Of a DNA stretch of 64,000 bases, positions 49,963 through 60,738 are shown piece after piece. This DNA is from Flavobacteriales bacterium ALC-1 (GTDB taxonomy: Bacteria; Bacteroidota; Bacteroidia; Flavobacteriales; Flavobacteriaceae). Position numbers and translations under genes: made by a program. Each line of letters starts with the position of its first letter. Positions within the stretch are counted from its first letter, which is position 1. Under the pieces are notes generated by a model. The model saw only the letters and a list, made by a program, of their open reading frames with translations. It was not told the origin of the DNA and searched no databases. Location of the stretch: positions 1-64,000 of the forward strand of contig ABHI01000001.1 in the NCBI GenBank assembly GCA_000171875.1. Direction: 5' to 3'.

Positions 49963-52170
49963 ATGACTGAGGAAGCCATAGAAATAGAAAATAAAGCCAT
50001 TGCAAAAGCTTACAAAGAATTACTTAAGGTAAGCTATCAGACCTTGACGGCGGATGATAAGAAATTAATTCGTCATGCATTTGAGGTAGCTGTTGATGCA
50101 CACAAAGATCAACGACGCAAGTCTGGTGAGGCTTATATCTTTCATCCTATTGCTGTGGCTAAAATTGTTGCACAAGAAATTGGCTTAGATGCAACATCTA
50201 TTGCTGCGGCTTTGCTTCATGATGTGGTTGAGGACAATCCAAATTATACCATAGCAGATATGGAGCAATTATTTGGAGAAACTGTTGCTAGAATTGTTGA
50301 TGGACTTACTAAAATTTCCTCGCTTAAAAAGGATATGGATGTCTCTCTACAAGCTGAGAATTTCCGTAAAATGCTATTGACGCTCAATGAAGATGTCCGT
50401 GTAATTATTATAAAAATAGCCGATCGTTTGCACAATATGCAGACCATGGATTCCATGCGGCCAGATAAGCAAGTTAAAATTGCCTCAGAAACCTTATACA
50501 TTTATGCGCCTCTTGCACACCGAATTGGACTCTATAACATTAAAACTGAGCTTGAAGATTTAGGTCTTAAATATACTCAGCCCGATGTTTATAATGACAT
50601 TGCAGAGAAAATGCAAGAGAGTAAAGAAGAGCAAGACGCTTATATTAGGTCTTTCTCTACAGTCATCGAGAACTCATTAAACAAAGAAGGCTTAAACTAC
50701 GAGATTAAAGGACGTCCAAAATCCATTTTTAGTATTAGACGTAAAATGGTAAAGCAAGGAGTATCCTTTGATGAAGTCTATGATAAGTTTGCGGTTCGTA
50801 TTGTATATAAATCGGATTTAGACAACGAAAAATTTCTTGCTTGGAAAATCTATTCAGTCGTTACTGATCACTTTACACCAAACCCTATTCGACTTCGTGA
50901 TTGGATTTCATCGCCTAAGTCAACAGGTTACGAAGCACTTCATATTACAGTTGTTGGCCCAAAAAGTCGTTGGGTAGAAGTTCAGATTCGTAGTGAACGT
51001 ATGAATGAAATTGCTGAGAAAGGCTATGCAGCGCATTACAAATACAAAAACAAAGATGCAAAGGAAGATAATTTAGACCTTTGGATTAATAGATTACAGG
51101 AAGCTTTAGAGAACAACGAAGCAGATGCTGTTGATTTTGTTGAGCAGTTTAAACTTAATCTTTATTCCAAAGAGATTTTTGTCTTTTCTCCAAAAGGAGA
51201 TTTAAAATCATTGCCAAAAGGAGCTACACCATTAGACTTTGCTTTTAGTATTCATACCGAAGTGGGTATGAAAACACGAGGCGCTAAAGTCAATGGAAAA
51301 TTAATGCCATTAAGCCATGAGCTACAGAGTGGAGATCGTGTAGAGATTTTAACGTCTGAAAATGCAAAACCTAACTCTAACTGGTTAGACTATGCTACCA
51401 CAGCTAGAGCACGAAGTAAAATTAAATCGGCATTAAATGCAGATACCAAACTAATTGCTGAAGAAGGTAAAGAAATTTTAAGACGAAAACTCAAGCAACT
51501 CAAAATTACATTAAATGAAAAATCAATTAATGAATTGGTCAGTTACTTTAAATTAAAAACCTCTTTAGATTTATTTTATCGTGTTGGAATTGGCTCTATA
51601 GACAATACTAAATTAAAAGCCTTTGCTTCGTCACGTAGCAATGCTTTTATGAGTTACATTAAAAATAGGATTCGTAAACCGGAAGTTCCGAAGGATATCG
51701 ATAAAGAAGAGATCACTTCAAAATACGATATGCTAGTTTTTGGTAAGGAGGAAGAGCGTTTAGACTATTCGCATGCAAAATGTTGTAATCCAATTCCTGG
51801 TGACCAAGTGTTTGGTTTTGTTACTATAAATGATGGTATTAAAGTTCATAAAAAGAATTGTCCAAATGCTTTAAGTTTACAGTCTAACTATGCATATAGA
51901 ATTATGCAAGCCAAGTGGATAGACTCTTCTCAAAGGGTTTATACGTCTCAAATTACTTTGTCTGGTATTGACAATCTTGGCTTGGTAAATGATATTACGA
52001 GTTTAATTTCAGATAACTTACATGTTAACATGAAGAGTATTAGTTTTTCTAGTGATGATGGTATTTTTAATGGGAAAATCACAGTTGAAGTAAAAAACCA
52101 GACCATGTTAAAGAATCTCATCAATAAACTCAAAAAAATTAATGGTATTGATAAGGTAACTAGAGTATAA
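49963..52170 (+). CDS. spoT: Bifunctional (p)ppGpp synthetase/hydrolase, RelA/SpoT family
   Basis: A 735-residue stringent-response enzyme with an intact HD hydrolase domain (ALLHDVVEDNP, IIIKIADRLHNM), a synthetase domain (about 230-350; GRPKSIFSIRRKM, FAVRIVYKS, PKSTGYEALHITV), a TGS domain (IFVFSPKGDLKSLPKGATPLD) and a C-terminal ACT domain. Both catalytic halves look complete, so it should both make and degrade (p)ppGpp. Confidence 0.96.
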   Translation: MTEEAIEIENKAIAKAYKELLKVSYQTLTADDKKLIRHAFEVAVDAHKDQRRKSGEAYIFHPIAVAKIVAQEIGLDATSIAAALLHDVVEDNPNYTIADMEQLFGETVARIVDGLTKISSLKKDMDVSLQAENFRKMLLTLNEDVRVIIIKIADRLHNMQTMDSMRPDKQVKIASETLYIYAPLAHRIGLYNIKTELEDLGLKYTQPDVYNDIAEKMQESKEEQDAYIRSFSTVIENSLNKEGLNYEIKGRPKSIFSIRRKMVKQGVSFDEVYDKFAVRIVYKSDLDNEKFLAWKIYSVVTDHFTPNPIRLRDWISSPKSTGYEALHITVVGPKSRWVEVQIRSERMNEIAEKGYAAHYKYKNKDAKEDNLDLWINRLQEALENNEADAVDFVEQFKLNLYSKEIFVFSPKGDLKSLPKGATPLDFAFSIHTEVGMKTRGAKVNGKLMPLSHELQSGDRVEILTSENAKPNSNWLDYATTARARSKIKSALNADTKLIAEEGKEILRRKLKQLKITLNEKSINELVSYFKLKTSLDLFYRVGIGSIDNTKLKAFASSRSNAFMSYIKNRIRKPEVPKDIDKEEITSKYDMLVFGKEEERLDYSHAKCCNPIPGDQVFGFVTINDGIKVHKKNCPNALSLQSNYAYRIMQAKWIDSSQRVYTSQITLSGIDNLGLVNDITSLISDNLHVNMKSISFSSDDGIFNGKITVEVKNQTMLKNLINKLKKINGIDKVTRV

Positions 52171-52257
52171 TTTTTAGTTTTTAACTATTCTTGAAAACTT
52201 GTTCATTTCTTTCTCTTTTAATGCTGAATTAAACAATTCTGATCCTATAATTTTATG

Positions 52258-52265
52258 TAAATTTG
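52258..52265 (+). promoter_or_regulatory. -7 promoter box of the Fur-type gene
   Basis: TAAATTTG, an exact consensus match, ending 10 bp before the ATG at 52276. No clear TTG stands 20 bp upstream. Confidence 0.55.
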
Positions 52266-52275
52266 CAACTTAATT

Positions 52276-52728
52276 ATGAATGCAACGAAAGAAGAAAGTA
52301 ACCAAGAAATTGTAAAGCGCGTATTTACACAATTCCTTGAAGACAAAGGTCATAGAAAAACACCTGAGCGTTACGCTATACTTCAAGAAATCTACGACAG
52401 TGAAGATCATTTTGATATAGAATCTCTATACATTAAAATGAAAAACAAAAACTACCGCGTAAGTAGAGCAACACTGTATAATACAATTGAATTACTATTA
52501 GAATGTGCGCTAGTTCGCAAACATCAGTTTGGACAAAGTCAGGCACATTACGAAAAGTCTTATTTCGATAAAAATCACGACCATGTTATACTTACCGATA
52601 CTGGTGAGGTTATAGAGTTTTGTGATCCACGCATCCAATCCATCAAAAAAACCATTGAAGAGGTTTTTGATATTCAGATAACTAATCATTCACTATATTT
52701 TTACGGTAACCGTAAAAAAGACGACTAA
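52276..52728 (+). CDS. fur: Fur family transcriptional regulator
   Basis: A 150-residue metalloregulator with the winged-helix part (about 10-90; [26 protein letters not shown], split here at RYAILQ, and [13 protein letters not shown]) and a short dimerisation part with metal-type residues ([15 protein letters not shown]). In typical Fur the latter reads with a CxxC pair; here both positions are non-Cys (Leu and Thr), so the structural zinc site is missing. purA follows 13 bp later. It may be a Fur, PerR or Zur type; iron is likely but not shown. Confidence 0.87.
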   Translation: MNATKEESNQEIVKRVFTQFLEDKGHRKTPERYAILQEIYDSEDHFDIESLYIKMKNKNYRVSRATLYNTIELLLECALVRKHQFGQSQAHYEKSYFDKNHDHVILTDTGEVIEFCDPRIQSIKKTIEEVFDIQITNHSLYFYGNRKKDD

Positions 52729-52741
52729 CTAATTTTAAAAA

Positions 52742-54022
52742 ATGGCAGTAGATTTACTACTTGGATTACAATGGGGAGATGAAGGCAAAGGAAAAATTGT
52801 CGATGTATTCACCTCTAAATACGATATTATTGCACGCTTTCAAGGAGGCCCAAATGCTGGACACACTCTAGTATTTAATGGCCGAAAACATGTCTTGCAT
52901 ACAATTCCGTCTGGGATTTTTCATGATGATACTGTAAACCTTGTTGGTAACGGAGTGGTTATAGATCCTGTTATTTTCAAAAAAGAACTAGACAAGTTAG
53001 ACGATCAAGATGTCGATTACAGAAAATCACTTTGCATTTCTCGAAAGGCACATATCATTTTACCAACGCATCGCTTATTAGATGCAGCAAGTGAAGCTTC
53101 AAAAGGAAAAGCAAAAATAGGTTCTACTTTAAAAGGTATTGGTCCAACTTACATGGACAAAACGGGTAGAAATGGTATTAGAGTTGGTGATATTGAATTA
53201 GCAGATTGGAAAGACAAATACAGAACTTTAGCAGATAAGCACGAAGCGATGATTGACTTCTACAATGTAGACATTCAATACGATTTAGATGAATTAGAAG
53301 CGGATTTCTTTGCTGCAATTGAAACGTTGAAGAGCTTAAAATTTATAGATTCGGAAGAGTTTATTCACCAAGCGCAAACCTCTGGTAAATCTATTTTAGC
53401 AGAAGGGGCACAAGGTTCATTGTTAGATATTGATTTTGGAACGTATCCTTTCGTCACCTCATCTAATACAACAGCTGCTGGAGCATGTACAGGTCTGGGT
53501 GTTGCACCAAACCAAATTGGTGAAGTTTTCGGAATCTTTAAGGCTTACACAACTCGTGTTGGTTCTGGACCATTTCCTACTGAATTGTTTGATAAGGATG
53601 GTGAAACCATGGGACGTGTCGGCAACGAATTTGGAGCAACAACTGGTCGTCCAAGACGTTGTGGCTGGTTAGATTTAGTGGCTTTACGTTACGCTTGCCA
53701 AGTTAATGGTGTTACCCAATTAATTATGATGAAAGGTGATGTGCTTTCAGGATTTAAAACTCTAAAAGTATGTACTGCATATAAATACAAAGGTGAAGAG
53801 ATTACACATTTACCATATAATATTGAAGCAGAAAACATCACTCCAATTTATACTGAAGTAAAAGGTTGGGCAGCAGATTTAACTGGTATGACTGAAGCAT
53901 CACAATTACCAGAAAATCTAAATGCTTATATTGAGTTTTTAGAAAAAGAGCTTAATATTCCTATTACAATAGTGTCAGTTGGGCCAGATCGTAAGCAAAC
54001 GATAGTTAGAAAGACTGTTTAG
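52742..54022 (+). CDS. purA: Adenylosuccinate synthetase
   Basis: A 426-residue enzyme joining IMP and aspartate with GTP, the first step to AMP. Motifs are GLQWGDEGKGKIVD (P-loop and catalytic Asp), GGPNAGHT (catalytic His), GIGPTYMDK, EGAQGSLLDIDFGTYPFVTSSN and GRPRRCGWLD. Probably co-transcribed with the Fur-type gene. Confidence 0.98.
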   Translation: MAVDLLLGLQWGDEGKGKIVDVFTSKYDIIARFQGGPNAGHTLVFNGRKHVLHTIPSGIFHDDTVNLVGNGVVIDPVIFKKELDKLDDQDVDYRKSLCISRKAHIILPTHRLLDAASEASKGKAKIGSTLKGIGPTYMDKTGRNGIRVGDIELADWKDKYRTLADKHEAMIDFYNVDIQYDLDELEADFFAAIETLKSLKFIDSEEFIHQAQTSGKSILAEGAQGSLLDIDFGTYPFVTSSNTTAAGACTGLGVAPNQIGEVFGIFKAYTTRVGSGPFPTELFDKDGETMGRVGNEFGATTGRPRRCGWLDLVALRYACQVNGVTQLIMMKGDVLSGFKTLKVCTAYKYKGEEITHLPYNIEAENITPIYTEVKGWAADLTGMTEASQLPENLNAYIEFLEKELNIPITIVSVGPDRKQTIVRKTV

Positions 54023-54080
54023 TCTATTGCACTATTTTCTGTTAAAAAAACTGTTAACTCATACTAAAGCAAACCTATAA

Positions 54081-55925
54081 ATGTTATTTTGTAAAAAACA
54101 TCTTGCTTTGAATTGTATAAAGAGCCTTCTTTTTATTCTTTGTTTTAGTATTACAACAATCAGTTTTGCTCAAAAACAAAAGATAACCGTTAAATATGCT
54201 GGTACCTTATCTACAGATCCTGATGTAAAAGAAGGAGCAAAAATATTTACTAGAGATAAGTCATTACAAGTTCATTTTTTTCATAAAGGTGCTGATGTGT
54301 TCTGTGATAGAGCTATTTATTACGAAGACCAAGATTACTTAGAAGCATTTGGTAATGTGGTAATGAAGCAAGGTGACACCATCAATATGACTACCAAATA
54401 TATTGAGTATAGTGGAAAAACACAATTGGCATTTGCAAGAGGAGATGTGGTTTTAACTGACCCTCAATCTATATTAACCACAGACAAACTCCATTACGAT
54501 AGAAACCGCCAACAAGCGTATTACGATACTAAAGGTAAAGTGGTTAGAGATTCTTCTGGTACCATTACGAGCCAGATTGGTCGTTATTATATGAATATCA
54601 ACAAATATCAGTTTACGCAAGATGTAGTACTCGTAAATCCCGACTATACTTTAGAAACAGAGCGTCTCGATTTCTTTACTCAAAATGGACATGCTTATCT
54701 TTTTGGACCTTCAACAATTACTGGTGAAACCAGTAAAATATATTGCGAACGTGGTTTTTACGATACTAATAATAATACAGGACATTTTCAACGCAATGCT
54801 AAGATAGATTATGATAACCGAACCGTAAAAGGAGATAGCTTGTATTTTGATAGGAACCGAAGTTTTGCATCAGCTTCAAATAACATTACAGTTACAGATA
54901 CCATAAATAATAGTATTGTAAGAGGTCATTATGCTGAAGTTTGGAGAGAAAAGGATTCGCTTTTTATAACCAAACGTGCAGTAGCTATAACCATACAAGA
55001 AAAAGACTCTGTTTATCTACATGCAGATAAATTAATGGTAACAGGTAAGGCTGAAAATCGTATAACTCGTGCGTATTATAATGCGAGATTATATAAAAGT
55101 GATTTGGCAGGTAAAGCAGATTCCATTCACGTTAATCATAAAACAGGATTAACGCAAATGATTAATTTAAAACGTTTTAGCTCAACTGATGCCTTTGCTA
55201 CAAAACGAAAACCTGTACTCTGGAATTTAGGAAATCAAATGACAGGAGATACCATCCATTTAATTTCTAATGTTGAAACTGAGAAGTTAGATTCGCTAAA
55301 AGTATTTAATAATGCCTTTTTAGTGAGCAAGGATACGTTGAGTGAAAATAATTTCAACCAAATAAAAGGACAACGACTAATTGGGCTTTTTAGAGATAAC
55401 AAACTCTATAATGTTGACATTATTAAGAACGCTGAAGTTATTTATTATTCCCGAAATGATAAAAGTGAATTAGTAGGTATTAATAAATCTAAATCTGGAA
55501 GTATAAATATTATAATTGAAAATAATGCTATAGAAGATATTAGACTTATACAGCAAATAGATGGCCAGTTATTTCCAGAATCTGAGTTTCCAAATAGTGG
55601 AAAACGATTTAGAGGTTTTGATTGGCGAGGAGAGGAACGCCCTATGTCTGTTGAAGATTTGTTTAAAGACGATCCGCCTCTAGTTTTGCCGACAATTAAA
55701 GGTTTAGATGACTATGTTCCTCCTGAAGATTTTATTGATGACAACGTAAGTAAGCGTATAGAAAAAGCTGGCGCAGCAACACCAAACAAGCCCAATAAAG
55801 CCGCTCAAAACTTACCTAAAAAACCAACTTCTACACCAGCAAAAAAAACAGTGAAAGCAACTGACACGATTAAGAAACCTACAAAAGACATATTAAAGGT
55901 TAAAGCGAAAAAAAAGAATCAATAA
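54081..55925 (+). CDS. OstA-like (LptA/LptD-like) outer-membrane biogenesis protein
   Basis: A 614-residue secreted protein (signal about 13-30, ending SFAQ) with repeated OstA beta-jellyroll units (DKSLQVHFFHKGADVFCDRA, YEDQDYLEAFGNVVMKQGDT and similar, shown as short motifs). Such proteins carry lipopolysaccharide or related lipids across the periplasm. The tail is basic and Lys/Pro-rich and disordered. The aminotransferase follows almost at once. Confidence 0.85.
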   Translation: MLFCKKHLALNCIKSLLFILCFSITTISFAQKQKITVKYAGTLSTDPDVKEGAKIFTRDKSLQVHFFHKGADVFCDRAIYYEDQDYLEAFGNVVMKQGDTINMTTKYIEYSGKTQLAFARGDVVLTDPQSILTTDKLHYDRNRQQAYYDTKGKVVRDSSGTITSQIGRYYMNINKYQFTQDVVLVNPDYTLETERLDFFTQNGHAYLFGPSTITGETSKIYCERGFYDTNNNTGHFQRNAKIDYDNRTVKGDSLYFDRNRSFASASNNITVTDTINNSIVRGHYAEVWREKDSLFITKRAVAITIQEKDSVYLHADKLMVTGKAENRITRAYYNARLYKSDLAGKADSIHVNHKTGLTQMINLKRFSSTDAFATKRKPVLWNLGNQMTGDTIHLISNVETEKLDSLKVFNNAFLVSKDTLSENNFNQIKGQRLIGLFRDNKLYNVDIIKNAEVIYYSRNDKSELVGINKSKSGSINIIIENNAIEDIRLIQQIDGQLFPESEFPNSGKRFRGFDWRGEERPMSVEDLFKDDPPLVLPTIKGLDDYVPPEDFIDDNVSKRIEKAGAATPNKPNKAAQNLPKKPTSTPAKKTVKATDTIKKPTKDILKVKAKKKNQ

Positions 55926-55931
55926 TTGGCT

Positions 55932-57107
55932 ATGCAAGATGATTTTTTTAAATATCAAGCGCAAACCACTCCACATCCTTTGGCTATGGAAATTAGCCAC
56001 GCCAAGGGTTCTTATATCTATGACACTGGAGGAAAAGCCTATCTCGATTTTGTAGCTGGTGTTTCCGCTTGTACTTTAGGGCATTCGCATTCTAAAGTGC
56101 TCAATGCTGTTAAGACGCAATTAGATAAATATATGCATGTTATGGTTTATGGTGAATACATACAAAAACCAGCTGTAGAATTATCTAAGTTATTAGCCAA
56201 GCATTTACCAGAACCATTAGAAACCACCTATCTCGTTAATTCAGGTACAGAAGCAATTGAAGGTGCTATTAAATTAGCAAGACGTTACACAGGACGTTCA
56301 GAAATAATTGCAGCTAAAAATGCTTATCATGGTAATACAATGGGTTCATTAAGTTTAATGGATTATGAAGAACGTAAACAACCCTTTTTACCATTAATCC
56401 CTGATATTAAACATATTGAGTTTAATGTAGAAAATGATGTAACCAAAATCACAGAAAAAACTGCAGCTGTGGTTTTAGAAACCATTCAAGGTGGAGCTGG
56501 TTTTATAGAGCCTACAAATAATTACCTTCAAAAGGTACAACAACGCTGTAATGATGTTGGTGCTGTTTTTATTTTAGATGAAATTCAACCAGGAATAGGA
56601 AGAACTGGAAAACTTTTCGGATTCGAAAATTACAATTGTAAACCAGATATTGTTGTTACAGGCAAAGGACTTGGTGGCGGATTACCAATAGGTGCATTTA
56701 CAGCATCAAAAGAAATGATGTATTGTTTAAGTGACAATCCTAAATTAGGTCACATAACAACTTTTGGAGGTCATCCTGTAATTGCTGCAGCAGCTTTAGC
56801 CACTTTAAAAGAAGTTACTGAATCTAACTTAATGCCTGAAGCTTTAGAAAAAGAGCAATTAATTAGAAAACATCTTCAACACAAACATATAAAAGCCATA
56901 AGAGGTCGCGGTTTAATGTTAGCTCTAATAACAGAAAATGCAGACATTGCAAATACCATAGTCATGCAATGTAAAGACCAAGGCTTAGTCCTTTTTTGGT
57001 TACTTTTTGAGCCTAGAGCCATCCGAATTACTCCTCCACTTACAATTTCTAGTGACGAAATTATTAAAGGTTGTCAAATAATAACCTCAGTTTTGGATTC
57101 TATATAA
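55932..57107 (+). CDS. Class III aminotransferase
   Basis: A 391-residue fold-type I PLP enzyme related to acetylornithine and 4-aminobutyrate aminotransferases. Motifs are NSGTEAIEGAIKLAR, AYHGNTMGSLS, FILDEIQPGIGRTGK (cofactor Asp) and PDIVVTGKGLGGGLPIGA with the PLP lysine. Substrate unknown. The ATG at 55932 is used; the frame is open 6 bp earlier through a TTG directly after the OstA-like stop. Confidence 0.92.
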   Translation: MQDDFFKYQAQTTPHPLAMEISHAKGSYIYDTGGKAYLDFVAGVSACTLGHSHSKVLNAVKTQLDKYMHVMVYGEYIQKPAVELSKLLAKHLPEPLETTYLVNSGTEAIEGAIKLARRYTGRSEIIAAKNAYHGNTMGSLSLMDYEERKQPFLPLIPDIKHIEFNVENDVTKITEKTAAVVLETIQGGAGFIEPTNNYLQKVQQRCNDVGAVFILDEIQPGIGRTGKLFGFENYNCKPDIVVTGKGLGGGLPIGAFTASKEMMYCLSDNPKLGHITTFGGHPVIAAAALATLKEVTESNLMPEALEKEQLIRKHLQHKHIKAIRGRGLMLALITENADIANTIVMQCKDQGLVLFWLLFEPRAIRITPPLTISSDEIIKGCQIITSVLDSI

Positions 57108-57266
57108 TCTTTAACACATTTTCCAATCTTCTGATTTTCAATTTGTAATTCATTTTATGTAAAGTGAAATTTCAATGTTAATTAATTTGTTAAAAACATT
57201 AAGGCTAAAATCTATGTAGCGCAAACGATAAGCTTAATTTTATTCTAGTGAATTATTAAACCGCTT

Positions 57267-58673
57267 ATGCAATACAGTCACGACGACGAAAACTTCTCAC
57301 TTACCCGATTTGAATCGATGTTAAAAACAAACGACATCTTGTTTTTCGATTCAAGTGAATTCGAAAACATCATACATCACTATCTCGAGAATGGGAAGAT
57401 TGCCTTGTCCAAAAAAGCGATTAAATTGGGTTTAGAACAACACCCTACATCTATTAACCTAAGGTTATTTCAAGTTGAGATATTAGTTATAGAAAATAAA
57501 TTCACTGAAGCTGATGATATTTTGGATATGCTTCACGATTTAGAACCTACAAACGAAGAGGTCTTTATTCAAAAGGCTAATGTTTTGTCTAAACAAGACG
57601 AACATCAAAAGGCAATAGACACACTACTTATCGCCATTGGCATGTCAAACACACCAGAAAATGATGCTGATTTGTATGCACTTGTTGGCATGGAATATTT
57701 GTTTTTAGATCAGTTTGATAATGCAATCGTTTACTTTAAAAAATGCCTAGAAACTGACACTACAGATTATTCTGCTTTGCATAACGTTATATATTGTTAT
57801 GACTTTTTAAACAAAAATGAAGAGGCTATAGAATACCTAAATGGATTCTTAGACAAAAACCCATATTGTGAAGTGGCTTGGCATCAGCTTGGACGTCAAT
57901 ATTTCACCATAAAAGAATATGAAAAAGCTAATGCAGCATTTGACTTTGCAATCATTTCTGATGATACATTTGTAGGAGCTTATATCGAAAAAGGTAAAGT
58001 TTTAGAAAAGCTTAAAAAATACGAAGAAGCTATAGAGAATTACAAAATTACATTGGCTTTAGATGACCCAACATCATTTGCTTTGCTACGAATGGGATTC
58101 TGTTACGATAAACTCGGGCAAGAAGATTTAGCAATTCAATTTTTAAAAAAGACAATAGACGAAGATCCATTATTAGACAGAGGTTGGATTGCCATCACAA
58201 AGTTTTACATGAAGCGTTTAAACTTTCAGAAAGCATTGTATTATATAAATAAAGCTGTTTCTATTGATGGTGATAATGTTGTGTATTGGAAACTATACGC
58301 TACAGTAAACAAGCGTCTTAATTTTCTTGAAGAAGCAGAACGTGGTTACAAACGCACTTTAGAATTAGGTAATTACGAGCTAGAAACTTGGTTAGAACGA
58401 TCAGATATTTTAACCGCTTTAGGCGAGTTTGAAGCAGCTAGTTTTAATTTAATTCAGGCTTTAGAATTCTATCCAGAAAACGCAGAAATAGAATACCGAT
58501 TAGGAGGTTTATACTTTACAATGCATCAAACTGAGGAGGGACGTTTTCATCTTAAAAATGCGGTTAACCTAAATATTGATTATAGTTTTATCATTTCAGA
58601 ACTATTTCCAAATTTAAATGATAAGCCAATGGTTAAGGCTATAATATCAGATTCTAAAAAGACTTCTAACTGA
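57267..58673 (+). CDS. Tetratricopeptide repeat protein
   Basis: A 468-residue cytoplasmic protein made of about ten TPR units (for example EKANAAFDFAIISDDTFVGAY, KKYEEAIENYKITLALDDP and FLEEAERGYKRTLELGN, quoted in part). No signal peptide or membrane span. TPR proteins are interaction scaffolds; the partner is unknown. Relatives of this acidic type recur next to DUF368 genes in flavobacteria as I recall. Confidence 0.88.
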   Translation: MQYSHDDENFSLTRFESMLKTNDILFFDSSEFENIIHHYLENGKIALSKKAIKLGLEQHPTSINLRLFQVEILVIENKFTEADDILDMLHDLEPTNEEVFIQKANVLSKQDEHQKAIDTLLIAIGMSNTPENDADLYALVGMEYLFLDQFDNAIVYFKKCLETDTTDYSALHNVIYCYDFLNKNEEAIEYLNGFLDKNPYCEVAWHQLGRQYFTIKEYEKANAAFDFAIISDDTFVGAYIEKGKVLEKLKKYEEAIENYKITLALDDPTSFALLRMGFCYDKLGQEDLAIQFLKKTIDEDPLLDRGWIAITKFYMKRLNFQKALYYINKAVSIDGDNVVYWKLYATVNKRLNFLEEAERGYKRTLELGNYELETWLERSDILTALGEFEAASFNLIQALEFYPENAEIEYRLGGLYFTMHQTEEGRFHLKNAVNLNIDYSFIISELFPNLNDKPMVKAIISDSKKTSN

Positions 58674-58750
58674 GACTATTTCTAGCGTAAATTTAAAGCT
58701 GAACTAGCATAAAAAATCCATACCTTAGCATTTCTTATTTTAAGTAAAGA

Positions 58751-59719
58751 ATGCACAGACGATTTTTAGATTACTTAGTTATAACCTTAAAAGGTATTGC
58801 AATGGGTGCAGCAGATGTTGTACCAGGTGTTTCTGGTGGAACAATTGCTTTTATTTCTGGTATTTACGAAGAACTTATTGAGAGTATTGACAAAATAAAT
58901 CTTGGAGTTTTCAAGGTATGGAAACAAGAAGGATTTAAAACCGCTTGGAAATCTATAAATGGAAACTTTCTTTTAGCACTTTTTTCTGGTATTGCTATAA
59001 GTATTTTGTCTTTAGCAAAGCTTATAAAATGGTTATTACATAATGAACCCGTTTTACTGTGGTCATTCTTTTTTGGATTGGTTTTAGCCAGTATCTTATA
59101 TATAGCCAAACAAATAAAAGGTTGGTCTGCTAAAATTATAATAGCCATTATAGTCACCTCAATCTTATCCTATTTTATTACACTTGCTGAACCATTTGCC
59201 TCACCAGATAGTCCATTTTACCTATTGTTTTGTGGTTTTATAGCTATAATAGCCATGATATTACCTGGTGTTTCTGGAGCATTTATTCTTTTAATACTTG
59301 GAGCGTATCAAACAGCAATCGATACCATCAACAATCTTTTAGAAGGCTTAACCACTGGTAACATGGATCTTTTTAAAGATGCATTTCTTAAATTTTGTTT
59401 ATTAGCTATAGGTGCTGTTGTTGGCTTAAAAGTCTTTTCTAAAGCATTAAACTGGATGTTTAAACATCACAAGAACCTAACCTTAGCAATCTTAACAGGT
59501 TTTATGATAGGTTCGTTAAACAAAATCTGGCCTTGGAAAGAAATCTTAAAAACAAGAATTGACTCTCACGGAGAAGAAGTAACGTTACTGGACAAAAGTA
59601 TTCTCCCAACATCTTATGATGGCAACAATCAACTTGTATTGGCGCTAATTTTTATTATAATTGGGTTTGGCACAATTCTTATTTTAGAACATTTAGGAAA
59701 ACAAAAAAACAAAGCCTAA
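58751..59719 (+). CDS. DUF368 domain-containing membrane protein (first of a tandem pair)
   Basis: A 322-residue polytopic membrane protein with about eight to nine spans. Its start KGIAMGAADVVPGVSGGTIAF and the repeat-like MILPGVSGAFILLILGAY are the two hallmark glycine-rich loops of DUF368, a family proposed to act in undecaprenyl/phospholipid flipping. Its TAA stop shares one base with the ATG of the next DUF368 gene. Confidence 0.93.
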   Translation: MHRRFLDYLVITLKGIAMGAADVVPGVSGGTIAFISGIYEELIESIDKINLGVFKVWKQEGFKTAWKSINGNFLLALFSGIAISILSLAKLIKWLLHNEPVLLWSFFFGLVLASILYIAKQIKGWSAKIIIAIIVTSILSYFITLAEPFASPDSPFYLLFCGFIAIIAMILPGVSGAFILLILGAYQTAIDTINNLLEGLTTGNMDLFKDAFLKFCLLAIGAVVGLKVFSKALNWMFKHHKNLTLAILTGFMIGSLNKIWPWKEILKTRIDSHGEEVTLLDKSILPTSYDGNNQLVLALIFIIIGFGTILILEHLGKQKNKA

Positions 59720-60738
59720 TGCAAAGTACCAGAACCTTTAAAGATCGACTGTTTTTGGTCATTAAAGGCTTAGCAATGGGAGCTGCTAATAAAGTTCCTG
59801 GTGTTTCTGGTGGTGTCGTAGCATTTGTTGCTGGCTTTTACGAAGAGTTTATTTATTCTTTACAACGCGTTAATAAAACAGCGTTTAAACTCTTATTCAA
59901 TGGAAGGTTCAAAAGTTTTTATCGCTACATAAATGGTAAGTTTTTAGGCTTACTGTTTTTAGGTATGATAGTCAGTTATTTTAGTGTTTCTAAAATTCTA
60001 GATTATCTCATAGTGAATTATGAACTCTATGTTTGGAGTACATTCTTCGGAATGATTTTAGGATCAATTTATTACATCAGTAAAGATTTTGGAGAATGGA
60101 ATAAAAAAACAATTATTGCTCTGATTATAGGAGCTGTAATGGGTGTTAGTATTAGTTTTCTAGATCCTGCAACCGAAAATGATCATTTATTATTCGTTTT
60201 TTTCTGCGGAATTATTAGTGTTTCTGGTATGACACTTCCTGGGTTTTCAGGCTCTTTTATTCTCATTCTACTTGGCAATTATGTTTTGCTTCTTGTAGAT
60301 TCTGTAAATGCACTTTATGATACTATCTCTGATATCTTTAGTGGGAATTTTGAATTTATCCGCAACGAAGCGCGTATAAGAATGCTTAAAGTTTTAGGTG
60401 TTTTTACACTAGGTTCTGTAACAGGTCTCGTTACTTTTTCACATATTTTAAATTACATTTTAAAACATTATAAGAGTATCACCTTAGCTACTATAATGGG
60501 ATTTATTATTGGTTCGCTTGGAGTGGTTTGGCCATGGAAAAATACAGATTATAGGACAGCTGAAGACGGTTCGTTACTTTTAGATTCCACTGGAAAACAA
60601 ATCATTGAAAATTACACACGCTTTTTCCCGGAATTGAATACTCAAAATTATATTGCAATTGCTTATATTGCCCTAGGAATCCTTATAGTTTTAGGGTTAG
60701 AATGGTATGGACAACGCACAAAACAACAAAAGATATAA
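59719..60738 (+). CDS. DUF368 domain-containing membrane protein (second of a tandem pair)
   Basis: A 339-residue paralogue of the preceding gene, with KGLAMGAANKVPGVSGGVVAF and MTLPGFSGSFILILLGNY at the same places. The pair suggests a heterodimer or subfunctionalised copies (inference). It overlaps aroE by 32 bp. Confidence 0.93.
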   Translation: MQSTRTFKDRLFLVIKGLAMGAANKVPGVSGGVVAFVAGFYEEFIYSLQRVNKTAFKLLFNGRFKSFYRYINGKFLGLLFLGMIVSYFSVSKILDYLIVNYELYVWSTFFGMILGSIYYISKDFGEWNKKTIIALIIGAVMGVSISFLDPATENDHLLFVFFCGIISVSGMTLPGFSGSFILILLGNYVLLLVDSVNALYDTISDIFSGNFEFIRNEARIRMLKVLGVFTLGSVTGLVTFSHILNYILKHYKSITLATIMGFIIGSLGVVWPWKNTDYRTAEDGSLLLDSTGKQIIENYTRFFPELNTQNYIAIAYIALGILIVLGLEWYGQRTKQQKI

